A stretch of 64,000 bases of DNA from an uncultured Pelagibacteraceae bacterium (GTDB lineage Bacteria; Pseudomonadota; Alphaproteobacteria; Pelagibacterales; Pelagibacteraceae): the NCBI GenBank assembly GCA_902618855.1, contig CACNCD010000002.1, positions 62,001 to 126,000 on the forward strand. Direction: 5' to 3'. The first letter of the stretch is position 1. Each line of letters starts with the position of its first letter. Made by a program: the position numbers and the translations under genes. The notes under the pieces were generated by a model, which worked only from the letters and a program-made list of their open reading frames with translations, did not search any database and was not told the origin of the DNA. This document shows, piece by piece, positions 28,724 to 37,367 of the stretch.

Positions 28724-30127
28724 TTAATTTTGATACTTTCTAACGTCGTCTAAATTACCAGCTATCGCTGCAGCTGCAGCCATGCCTGGACTTACTAAAT
28801 GTGTTCTACCGCCTCTGCCTTGTCTTCCTTCAAAATTTCTATTAGAAGTAGATGCACATCTTTCTTCAGGCTTTAATTTATCTGCATTCATTGCTAAACA
28901 CATAGAACAACCAGGCTCTCTCCATTCAAAACCTGATTTTATAAAAATTTTATCTAAACCCTCTTGCTCTGCTTGTTGCTTAACTAAACCTGACCCTGGG
29001 ACTACCATTGCATGAACGTGAGAAGCTTTTTTTTTATTTTTTAATATTTTTGCAGCTTCTCTTAAATCTTCAATTCTTCCATTTGTACAACTTCCAATAA
29101 AAACTTTATCAATTTTAATGTCCTTTGCTAGCGTATCTGGCTTCAAACCCATATACTTTAAAGATCTTTCAATTGAACTTTTCTTATCAAGATCTTTTTC
29201 TGTATTTGGATTTGGTACCTTTCCTTCAATTGTTATAACATCTTGAGGAGAGGTGCCCCAAGTAACCATTGGAATAATTTCTTCTGCAGTTAGACTTACT
29301 TCTTTGTCAAAGTGAGAACCATTATCTGAATTTAAATTACTCCAAACTTCAACTGCTTTATCCCAAGTTTCGCCTTTAGGCGACATTGGTCTCCCTTTTA
29401 AATAATTAAATATTTTTTCATCTGGTTCTATTAACCCAGCTCGTGCTCCTCCTTCGATCGTCATATTACAAATAGTCATTCTTTGCTCTACACTTAAAGA
29501 CCTAATCAAATCTCCCGCATATTCTATTACACAACCTGTTCCACCAGCTGTACCTATTTTTCCAATGATTTGTAAAATAACATCTTTTGATGTTACTCCT
29601 AATGGAAGTTTTCCATTAACATTTATTCTAAAATTTTTTGCTTTTTTCTGAACTAATGTTTGTGTTGCAAGAACATGTTCCACTTCTGAAGTTCCAATTC
29701 CAAAAGCTAGCGAACCGAATGCACCATGAGTGGCTGTATGACTATCTCCACAAACTATTACTGTTCCTGGTTGTGTAAATCCTTGCTCTGGACCTGTTAC
29801 GTGTACTATTCCTTGCCTCTTATCATTCATTCCAAAAAGCTTTATTCCAAATTCCTTACAATTTGCCTCTAAAGTTTCTACTTGAATTTTAGATTCTTGA
29901 TCAGATATTCCTTTTGATCTATCTGTAGTTGGTACATTGTGATCTGCTACGGCTAAAGTTAGAGATGGTTGTCTCACTTTTCTATTTGAGCTTCTTAAGC
30001 CCTCAAAAGCTTGTGGACTTGTTACCTCATGAATTAAATGTCTATCAACAAATAATAATGCGGTACCGTCATCTTGTTCATGAACTAAATGATCATTCCA
30101 AATTTTATCGTAAAGTGTGTGCGGCAT
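28724..30127 (-). CDS. leuC: 3-isopropylmalate dehydratase large subunit
   Basis: 467 aa; [34 protein letters not shown]. Confidence 0.97.
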   Translation of the reverse strand: MPHTLYDKIWNDHLVHEQDDGTALLFVDRHLIHEVTSPQAFEGLRSSNRKVRQPSLTLAVADHNVPTTDRSKGISDQESKIQVETLEANCKEFGIKLFGMNDKRQGIVHVTGPEQGFTQPGTVIVCGDSHTATHGAFGSLAFGIGTSEVEHVLATQTLVQKKAKNFRINVNGKLPLGVTSKDVILQIIGKIGTAGGTGCVIEYAGDLIRSLSVEQRMTICNMTIEGGARAGLIEPDEKIFNYLKGRPMSPKGETWDKAVEVWSNLNSDNGSHFDKEVSLTAEEIIPMVTWGTSPQDVITIEGKVPNPNTEKDLDKKSSIERSLKYMGLKPDTLAKDIKIDKVFIGSCTNGRIEDLREAAKILKNKKKASHVHAMVVPGSGLVKQQAEQEGLDKIFIKSGFEWREPGCSMCLAMNADKLKPEERCASTSNRNFEGRQGRGGRTHLVSPGMAAAAAIAGNLDDVRKYQN

Positions 30128-30137
30128 TGAAAAAAAT

Positions 30138-30653
30138 TTATTTTTTTTCTTTTAAACTTTCTTCTTTATTTTCTGAAGTTTCCTCTTTAATTTTTTCTTG
30201 CTCATTCTCTTTTATATCATTTTTTACTTCAGTCTGCTGTAAATTTTCCTCAGTTGATGTTTCACTTTTAACATCAACTTCAATTCCTATATTTTTTCTA
30301 ATTTTTTCAGCTATTCTTGCAGATTTTCCGGTTCTGTCTCTTAAATAATATAATTTAGCTCTTCTTACATCTCCAGATCTTATAACTTTTATTGAGTCAA
30401 CTATAGGGCTGTACAAAGCAAAAGTTCGCTCAACACCTTCACCAAAAGAAATCTTTCTAACTGTAAATGATGAATTAATATCTCGACTTTTCTTAGCGAT
30501 ACACACTCCCTCAAAATATTGAATTCTATCTCTTTTTCCTTCAGTTATTCTAACTCCTACTTTGATAATATCTCCTGGAAAAAATTGAGGCAGTTTTTTT
30601 TCAGCCTGAATTTTTTTAACATTTGATCTATTAATTTCTTCAATTGTTTTCAT
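30138..30653 (-). CDS. rplS: Ribosomal protein L19 with C-terminal charged extension
   Basis: L19 core ([32 protein letters not shown]); the track's earlier TTG start (30668) is less likely than ATG 30653 ([14 protein letters not shown]). Confidence 0.93.
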   Translation of the reverse strand: MKTIEEINRSNVKKIQAEKKLPQFFPGDIIKVGVRITEGKRDRIQYFEGVCIAKKSRDINSSFTVRKISFGEGVERTFALYSPIVDSIKVIRSGDVRRAKLYYLRDRTGKSARIAEKIRKNIGIEVDVKSETSTEENLQQTEVKNDIKENEQEKIKEETSENKEESLKEKK

Positions 30654-30669
30654 TATAGCGTTTATCAAT

Positions 30670-31356
30670 TTAGTTCTTTTTATATTTTTCCCATAAATCT
30701 GGTCTACGGACGCGTGTTATAGCCTCAGATTGAGACAAACGCCAGTCTTTAATTTTAGCATGATCTCCAGATAATAATACATCTGGAACAGCTTTTTTCT
30801 CCCAAATCTGTGGTTTAGTATACTGGGGATATTCTAAAAGACCGTTTTCAAAGCTTTCATCTTCTTTCGATAGGTCATTTCCGAGTACTCCAGGTATCAA
30901 TCTTAAAATAGAGTCGATTATCACAAAAGCAGCTGACTCACCCCCAGATAAAATAAAATCTCCAATGCTTATTTCCTCAATATTTCTTGTTGATAAAATT
31001 CTTTCGTCTACCCCCTCAAAATTTCCACATATTAAATTAATTGATTTCTCTTTAGCAAGTTCTTTTGCAAATTTTTGGTCAAATTTTTTACCCTTTGGAG
31101 ATAAATAAAAAATTCTACTTTTGTCTTTCAAATTATTATCAATAGACTTTGCTAAAATATCTGCTTTTAAAAGCATTCCAGCTCCTCCACCAAAAGGTGC
31201 GTCATCAACCGTTTTGTGTTTGTCCTCAGCAGAATCTCTTATATTTACAACTTTTAAATTCCATTTTTTCTTTTCTAAAGCTTTTCCATAAAGTCCTTTT
31301 GATAATGGACCAGGGAAAGTTTCAGGGTAAAGAGTAAATACTTGTGCTTGCCACAT
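30670..31356 (-). CDS. trmD: tRNA (guanine-N1)-methyltransferase
   Basis: 228 aa; [34 protein letters not shown]. Confidence 0.97.
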   Translation of the reverse strand: MWQAQVFTLYPETFPGPLSKGLYGKALEKKKWNLKVVNIRDSAEDKHKTVDDAPFGGGAGMLLKADILAKSIDNNLKDKSRIFYLSPKGKKFDQKFAKELAKEKSINLICGNFEGVDERILSTRNIEEISIGDFILSGGESAAFVIIDSILRLIPGVLGNDLSKEDESFENGLLEYPQYTKPQIWEKKAVPDVLLSGDHAKIKDWRLSQSEAITRVRRPDLWEKYKKN

Positions 31357-31359
31357 AAA

Positions 31360-31776
31360 TTATTTTTTTTCTTCCTTAGGTGCTTCTGCTTTTTTAGCTT
31401 CTTCCTTAGGTGCTTCTGCTTTTTTAGCTTCTTCCTTAGGTGCTTCACCTGAAGCAGCTTTTTCATCTTTTTTCTTTCTATCCTTTTTAGGTATAGCTTT
31501 TTGTGGATTATTACCTTTAGCCGGCATTGGCATTAATTGATTTTCTCCAAGAATTCTAGCAACTCTAATTGTTGGCTGCGCTCCTTGTCCTAACCAATAT
31601 TTAATTCTATCTGTTTCTAAACCAACCCTTTCTTTTTTATCTTTTGGTAATAAAGGATTAAAAAAACCAAGTTTTTCAATAAATCTTCCATCTCTTGAAA
31701 ATCTACTATCCGCAACAACTATTTTATATACTGGTCTCTTTTTTGTTCCACCCATTGATAATCTTAACTTTAACAT
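31360..31776 (-). CDS. rpsP: Ribosomal protein S16 with repetitive C-terminal tail
   Basis: [41 protein letters not shown]; tail ([10 protein letters not shown])n. Confidence 0.97.
   Translation of the reverse strand: MLKLRLSMGGTKKRPVYKIVVADSRFSRDGRFIEKLGFFNPLLPKDKKERVGLETDRIKYWLGQGAQPTIRVARILGENQLMPMPAKGNNPQKAIPKKDRKKKDEKAASGEAPKEEAKKAEAPKEEAKKAEAPKEEKK
31371..31446. repeat. Perfect 30-bp direct tandem repeat, about 2.5 copies, within rpsP
   Basis: cttccttaggtgcttctgcttttttagctt at 31371-31400 and 31401-31430, then cttccttaggtgcttc at 31431-31446. Confidence 0.97.
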
Positions 31777-31789
31777 TTTTTACCTTTCA

Positions 31790-33148
31790 TTATTTTAATT
31801 GATTAAAAAGCTCTGGCGGTATTCCTTTGTCAGTCATACCTTTCAGATTTCCTTTTGACATCTTTTTCATCATTTCAGACATCATTTTAAATTGCTTAAG
31901 CAATTTATTGATAGTGGCTGCATCAGTTCCAGAGCCATTAGCAATTCTTTTTTTTCGAGATCCATTAATTATTTTTGGATCTTCTCTTTCTTTTTTAGTC
32001 ATAGATAATATTATTGCTTCATTTTTTGTTATAATTTTTTCATCAACTCCTGCAGCGTCCATTTGAGATTTAATTTTAGAAACACCAGGTAAAAAAGACA
32101 TAACACCTTCTATTCCTCCCATTTTTTTCATTTGCCTTAGTTGAGTTAAATAATCTTCCATTGAAAATTGTCCTTTTTTTAAATTTTCCTCAGCTTTTTT
32201 AATATTTTCTTCTCCAAGATCCTGGGCTGCTTTTTCTACTAAAGAAACAACATCGCCCATACCTAAAATTCTGTTTGCAATACGATCTGGATGAAATACC
32301 TCAATATTATCTATTTTTTCTCCTACCCCTAAAAACTTTATCGGCACCTGTGATACATATTTCATGCTAACAGCTGCTCCGCCTCTCGCGTCACCATCCG
32401 CTCTAGTTAGAATTATTCCAGTTAAATTTACAGTATTTTTAAATTCTTTCGCTACTTCAGCGGCTACTTGACCGGTGAGAGAATCTGCTACAAGAAATGT
32501 TTCTGATGGTTTAATTATATTTTCTATTTGTTTTATTTCACTCATCATTTGAAGATCAATTTGTGTTCTGCCCGCTGTATCGAATAAAATTATTTCTGAT
32601 CCATTTAAATTAGCAGCGCTCATTGCTCGTCTACATATATCTGCAGGTAATTGTCCTTCAATGACTGGTAGTGTTAATATATTATTTTGTTCACCTAGAG
32701 ATTTTAATTGTTCTTGTGCAGCTGGCCTATAAACATCCAGGCTGACCATCATAATTTTTTTTTTTTTATTAATTTCTAAAAATTTAGCTAGTTTAGCTGT
32801 AGTAGTTGTTTTTCCTGAACCCTGAAGTCCCACTAACATCATCGGAACTGGAGGAACAGCATTTAAGTTTATTTCTTCATTTTTTTCACCTAACAACTTA
32901 ACTAGGGCGTCATAAACTATTTTGATGACCATTTGGCCAGGTGAGGTAGATCTAATGATTTCTTGACCTAGCGCTTTTGGTTTAACATTCTCTATGAAAT
33001 TTTTCGCAACATCTAGAGATACATCTGCTTCTAATAAGGCTTGTCTAATACCTCTCATACCTTCATCAACTTGCTTTTCATCAAGTGAAGGTGCTTTTTT
33101 TAGAGAAGAAAAAACTTCTTCAAATTTATTTGTCAAATTTTCAAACAT
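31790..33148 (-). CDS. ffh: Signal recognition particle protein Ffh
   Basis: 452 aa; GLQGSGKTTTTAKLAKFL, DTAGRTQ, Met-rich M domain. Confidence 0.98.
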   Translation of the reverse strand: MFENLTNKFEEVFSSLKKAPSLDEKQVDEGMRGIRQALLEADVSLDVAKNFIENVKPKALGQEIIRSTSPGQMVIKIVYDALVKLLGEKNEEINLNAVPPVPMMLVGLQGSGKTTTTAKLAKFLEINKKKKIMMVSLDVYRPAAQEQLKSLGEQNNILTLPVIEGQLPADICRRAMSAANLNGSEIILFDTAGRTQIDLQMMSEIKQIENIIKPSETFLVADSLTGQVAAEVAKEFKNTVNLTGIILTRADGDARGGAAVSMKYVSQVPIKFLGVGEKIDNIEVFHPDRIANRILGMGDVVSLVEKAAQDLGEENIKKAEENLKKGQFSMEDYLTQLRQMKKMGGIEGVMSFLPGVSKIKSQMDAAGVDEKIITKNEAIILSMTKKEREDPKIINGSRKKRIANGSGTDAATINKLLKQFKMMSEMMKKMSKGNLKGMTDKGIPPELFNQLK

Positions 33149-33162
33149 AATTTCATCCAGCA

Positions 33163-33260
33163 GCTATCGCACCAGTGGGCGAACCCTCGCTGACTGGTGT
33201 CGATCTCTTTGTTTCCAAAGACACCGCAAAATGCTGTATTTGCGGAAATTGCGATAACCT
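33163..33260 (-). ncRNA. Structured ffh leader, probably the ffh RNA motif described for Pelagibacter
   Basis: GC-rich island directly upstream of ffh. Minus strand stems: P1 TATCGCA/TGCGATA (33250-33256 with 33165-33171); CCGCAAA/TTTGCGG (33239-33245 with 33224-33230); TCTTTG-GAAA-CAAAGA (33206-33221) extended by TGTC/GACA; ACCAGT/ACTGGT (33193-33198 with 33171-33176). Confidence 0.85.
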
Positions 33261-33265
33261 ATAAT
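33260..33265 (+). promoter_or_regulatory. Putative dapF -10 box within a divergent dapF/ffh promoter region
   Basis: TATAAT inside CTATAATAG, which reads CTATTATAG on the other strand, just upstream of the ffh leader P1. No clear -35 on either strand. Confidence 0.4.
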
Positions 33266-33307
33266 AGAGGTTCAAAATGTCAATAAATAAGATAAATATA
33301 AAAATAT

Positions 33308-34126
33308 ATGGAATTTAAAGCTTTTAAAATGGATGGTTTAGGTAATGATTTCGTTATCATTGATAGAAGAAAAAATCCAATTTCTATTGTTAAAGAAAAA
33401 ATCGTTGAATTAGGAAAAAGAGACAATATTGGTTTTGACCAATTAATATTTCTTGATGAAATAAATCCTCAAGCTCCAAATGATATTCCCATTACAATAT
33501 TTAATTCTGATGGTGAAGAAGTTGAGGCTTGCGGTAATGGAAGTAGATGCGTTGCAAAGCTTATATGTGATGAAAAAAAAATTGAACATACTGCAGTATT
33601 AGCTGGTGATAGAGTTTTAAAGGCTCAAAAAATTTCTGAAAATAGTATTAGAATTGTAATGGGTGATCCTATTTTTAGCTGGCAAAAAATTCCTTTATCA
33701 AAAAATATAGATTGTAAAAATATAAACTTAAAAATTGGAAATGAAGAATTAAAAGATGGTTATGCACTAAATGTTGGAAATCCGCATATAGTTTTTTTTG
33801 TTGAGGATTGTTATAAATATAACCTAAAAAAAATTGGACCATTAATTGAAAACCACGAGTTATTCCCAGAAAAAATAAATGTTACATTTGCTCAAATAAA
33901 AGATGGTAGTAACATTTGGGTAAATGTTTGGGAACGTGGAGCTGGACAAACTAAAGCATGTGGAACAGCTGCCTGTGCAACAGGTGTTGTTGCTTTTGAA
34001 AAAAAAATTGCTGGTAACAATAACAATATTCATTTCAAAGAAGGTTTTTTAAATATTGAATATGATGGAATTATTTCTATGACAGGTCCAGTTTCAGATA
34101 TTAAAGAAATTAAAATAAAATTATAA
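33308..34126 (+). CDS. dapF: Diaminopimelate epimerase
   Basis: 272 aa; EACGNGSRCVAK and KACGTAACATGVVAF catalytic cysteines. Confidence 0.97.
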   Translation: MEFKAFKMDGLGNDFVIIDRRKNPISIVKEKIVELGKRDNIGFDQLIFLDEINPQAPNDIPITIFNSDGEEVEACGNGSRCVAKLICDEKKIEHTAVLAGDRVLKAQKISENSIRIVMGDPIFSWQKIPLSKNIDCKNINLKIGNEELKDGYALNVGNPHIVFFVEDCYKYNLKKIGPLIENHELFPEKINVTFAQIKDGSNIWVNVWERGAGQTKACGTAACATGVVAFEKKIAGNNNNIHFKEGFLNIEYDGIISMTGPVSDIKEIKIKL

Positions 34127-35043
34127 TGGGTATTTTTGAGAAATTTAAATTGGGCTTTAAAAAAAGTGCTTCTACTTTTACTTCCGGACTTAAGGAAATA
34201 ATTATAAAAAAAGAACTTGATGACAAAACACTAGATGAAATTGAGGAATTTTTGATACAATCTGATGTGGGTGTTATTGCATCAGAAGAAATTAAAAAAA
34301 TAATTGCAGAAAAAAAAATTGATCCAAATAAAAATAAAGTTGATGAAGTTAATTTACTTCTAAAAAAATATATTGTTGATTTAATGTCTCCACTAGAAAA
34401 AAGCCAATTTTTTACAAATAAAACTGACTTAAATGCAATTCTTGTTTCTGGTGTTAATGGAGTTGGAAAAACAACTACAATTGGAAAATTAGGAAAAATT
34501 TTAAAGTCTAATGGTAATAAAGTTATTTTTTCAGCATCTGATACTTTCAGAGCTGCAGCAATTGAGCAGTTAGAAAATTGGGCTAAAAAAATAGATGTAA
34601 GTATAATTAAATCCTCACAAGGTTCTGATCCTGCGTCTGTTGCATTTAAAGCTGTTGATGAAGCTATGAAAGATAAATTTACTCATGTTTTAATAGATAC
34701 TGCAGGAAGATTACAAAATAAAAAAAATTTAATGGAGGAATATAAAAAAATTGCAAATGTTACTAAGAAAATTGATCCAAATGCTCCTCATGAAGTATTA
34801 TTAGTTTTAGATGCAACTTCTGGGCAAAATGTAATAAATCAAGTGGAGGAATTTAATAAAATAATTCCGATAACAGGTTTAATAATGACTAAACTTGACG
34901 GAACTGCAAAAGGTGGAATTTTAATAGCTGTGGCTAAAAAATATAAATTACCAATTGTTGCTTTGGGTCTGGGTGAAAAAGAGGATGATTTACAAATTTT
35001 TGAAGCAGAAAAATTTGCAGATGCTTTTATCAGTACAAACTAA
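34126..35043 (+). CDS. ftsY: Signal recognition particle receptor FtsY
   Basis: 305 aa; GVNGVGKTTTIGKLG, DTAGRLQNKKNLMEE. Confidence 0.97.
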   Translation: MGIFEKFKLGFKKSASTFTSGLKEIIIKKELDDKTLDEIEEFLIQSDVGVIASEEIKKIIAEKKIDPNKNKVDEVNLLLKKYIVDLMSPLEKSQFFTNKTDLNAILVSGVNGVGKTTTIGKLGKILKSNGNKVIFSASDTFRAAAIEQLENWAKKIDVSIIKSSQGSDPASVAFKAVDEAMKDKFTHVLIDTAGRLQNKKNLMEEYKKIANVTKKIDPNAPHEVLLVLDATSGQNVINQVEEFNKIIPITGLIMTKLDGTAKGGILIAVAKKYKLPIVALGLGEKEDDLQIFEAEKFADAFISTN

Positions 35044-35834
35044 CTTAACTGTTCTACAAAATTTTCAATAGAATTGATCAGATCTTGATTATACTCCATC
35101 ATATGATCATCAAATTCGTTAAAATAACTATATTTTGGTTTATTAGCATTTTCAAAAATAGTCTTTCCCATTGAAAATGGTACGATTTTGTCTTTTTTTC
35201 CATGCATTACCAAAACTGGAAAATTAATATTTTTAATTTTTTTTAAGTTTTCGTATTTATCTTTTAATAATAAATTTATTGGTAAAAATGGGTAATATTT
35301 TTTAGCTAATTTTGTCATTGATGTGAATGGTGACTCTAATATTATTCCAGATAGTCTGAAGTTTTGACCCATATCTATGGCAATCGCAGTACCTAAAGAT
35401 TCTCCATACAGAATTATATCTTCGTCCCTTACTCCGTTTTGATTTAACCATTTTTTTGACTCATTGGCATCTTTATACAAGCCAAACTCGCTAGGTTTGC
35501 CAGCGTTACCACTAAATCCTCTATAGGCAACAATAAGATAGTTTAGATCTAAATTTGAAATTTCGTTAAGTTTGTAAATTCTATTATCAAGTCTACCTGC
35601 ATTTCCATGAAAGAAAAGCAAAGTTTTGAAGTTTTTATTTTTTTTATGATACCATCCAATCAAATCATTATCTGATTTTACATAAATTTTTTTAATTTTA
35701 TGATTTAGGTCTTTTTCATTCAAATAATTATCAACTGAGGGATGATAAAGAAGTTTTCTTTGTAAGAAATAAATTGAGACAGCCGTAACAAAATAAATTA
35801 CAAAAACTAGAATAAATATATAATTTAAATTCAT
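35040..35834 (-). CDS. Alpha/beta hydrolase (BEM46/ABHD-type), N-terminal TM anchor
   Basis: 264 aa; LLFFHGNAGRLDNR, LYGESLGTAIAIDMG, VLVMHGKKDKIVPF. Confidence 0.85.
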   Translation of the reverse strand: MNLNYIFILVFVIYFVTAVSIYFLQRKLLYHPSVDNYLNEKDLNHKIKKIYVKSDNDLIGWYHKKNKNFKTLLFFHGNAGRLDNRIYKLNEISNLDLNYLIVAYRGFSGNAGKPSEFGLYKDANESKKWLNQNGVRDEDIILYGESLGTAIAIDMGQNFRLSGIILESPFTSMTKLAKKYYPFLPINLLLKDKYENLKKIKNINFPVLVMHGKKDKIVPFSMGKTIFENANKPKYSYFNEFDDHMMEYNQDLINSIENFVEQLS

Positions 35835-35862
35835 TCTTTTTTTTCAGCTTAAAAATATTTAA

Positions 35863-36039
35863 TTACTTTTTATCAAAAAAAGTTTCATATATCATTAAAG
35901 TGATAGCTATTCCCATAATGATATAAACTGGAAGTACGTCTAGAAAAGTTATCATTGGAGACCTGGTTAATGTAGTTGCTAACCCTATCAAAAAGAAAAG
36001 GGAAAATGATATTCCAATTATTGAAATTAATTTATTCAT
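35863..36039 (-). CDS. Small predicted two-helix membrane protein, 58 aa, not in the supplied ORF track
   Basis: Translation by eye: MNKLISIIGISFSLFFLIGLATTLTRSPMITFLDVLPVYIIMGIAITLMIYETFFDKK*; fills the gap between two minus-strand genes. Confidence 0.65.
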   Translation of the reverse strand: MNKLISIIGISFSLFFLIGLATTLTRSPMITFLDVLPVYIIMGIAITLMIYETFFDKK

Positions 36040-37366
36040 TATACTCCTCTGATTTTGTCTCTAACCATCTAGCAGTACTTAAAAACCTATGGTCGTCATA
36101 TTTGGCACCTACCATTTGAATTCCTAATGGTAAATTATTTTCCCCTTGAAGTAAAGGAAGAGATATTGAAGGAGTGCCTAGAAATGACCAAACTCTATTA
36201 AAATCCGCTGAACCTGTACTTTTAAGACCTTTGTCAGCTACACCAGTACTTGATGGTGTAAGTACAGCGTAGTAATCTTCAAAAACTTCTTTATAAGAAT
36301 CGTAGCTTCTCTTCATAAAGTCTATAGCTTCTGCATACTCCTTCGCTGAGTGCTTCATTCCATTTTGAATAGCATTTATCATTTCTTTTGAGAGTTTTTT
36401 TCTGTAGTTTTTATAATAATCACTAAAATTATTCGCTAAATCCACTTCATGAATTAATTTATGATATTTCGATATTCTTTCAAAATAGGATGGTGTATCA
36501 AATATTTCTATATTTTTTTTAAATGATTTAATAAAAAATTCAAAAGATTCTCTAGACTTCTTATCAACCTTATTCCAACTTTTTGTTTTATAAAAAATAA
36601 ACTTCGGTTCATAAATTGGGTCTTTCAAGCATTCAGTTAATAAATGTTCTGAAGAATAATGTATTGAATCTTCATCATAAGAGTCCTTTTTTATCAAAAT
36701 TTTTGCTAACAGTGCAACATCCTCAACTTTTTTTCCAAAAACACCAATATGATCTAATTTAGAGGAAGTTCTAAGTACACCGTTTCTAGATATGAGGCCA
36801 TATGAAGGTTTATATCCAACAACCCCACAATAAGATGCTGGTCTGATAATAGATCCCCCAGTCTGAGATCCAATAGAAAGTGGTGCCATATGAGATGCTA
36901 TTACTGCTGCTGATCCACTAGAGGATCCACCTGGTGTTCTATTGTAATCATGGGGATTTCTTGTTTTTGGGGGGCTTAAAAAAGCTAATTCTGATGTAGC
37001 TGTTTTGCCCATTATTAAAGCACCAGAAGATTTTAGTAAATCTACAATTTCTGCATTTTGAGATGCTGATTTTCCTTTTCTTATAGGGGTTCCGCATTCA
37101 GTAGGCATATCATAAGTGCCAACAATATCTTTTAAGGCAACTGGAACCCCATGCAAGGGTCCAAGAGCATTACCAGATTTCCTAAACTCATCAGACTCTT
37201 GAGCTTTTTCTAATAATATTTTTTCATCGAAGTGAGCCCAAGCTTTAATATCTTTTTCGAATTTTTTAATTCTCTCTATATATAATTTGCAAAGTTCTAC
37301 AGATGTTATCTCAGCATTTTTGATTTTTTCTACAATTTGACGTACGGATAAATTAAAAATATCCAT
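36032..37366 (-). CDS. Amidase (amidase signature family, GatA-like)
   Basis: PGGSSSGSAAVIASHMAPLSIGSQTGGSIIRPA signature. Start placed at ATG 37366 (MDIFNLSVRQIVEKIKNAEITSVEL); the track's extension to 37405 overlaps dctM and looks spurious. Confidence 0.92.
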   Translation of the reverse strand: MDIFNLSVRQIVEKIKNAEITSVELCKLYIERIKKFEKDIKAWAHFDEKILLEKAQESDEFRKSGNALGPLHGVPVALKDIVGTYDMPTECGTPIRKGKSASQNAEIVDLLKSSGALIMGKTATSELAFLSPPKTRNPHDYNRTPGGSSSGSAAVIASHMAPLSIGSQTGGSIIRPASYCGVVGYKPSYGLISRNGVLRTSSKLDHIGVFGKKVEDVALLAKILIKKDSYDEDSIHYSSEHLLTECLKDPIYEPKFIFYKTKSWNKVDKKSRESFEFFIKSFKKNIEIFDTPSYFERISKYHKLIHEVDLANNFSDYYKNYRKKLSKEMINAIQNGMKHSAKEYAEAIDFMKRSYDSYKEVFEDYYAVLTPSSTGVADKGLKSTGSADFNRVWSFLGTPSISLPLLQGENNLPLGIQMVGAKYDDHRFLSTARWLETKSEEYNE

Positions 37367-37367
37367 G

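Noticed and set aside
30654-30668. TTG start of rplS in the track (MINAI-)
   Set aside because: ATG at 30653 gives the usual L19 N-terminus ([14 protein letters not shown]).
31275-31466. 63-aa minus-strand ORF ([22 protein letters not shown]...)
   Set aside because: Alternate frame of the rpsP tandem repeat; overlaps real rpsP and trmD.
33175-33200. tRNA T-arm-like GGTTCGCCC on the minus strand upstream of ffh
   Set aside because: No acceptor/anticodon architecture around it; explained better by the hairpins of the ffh leader.
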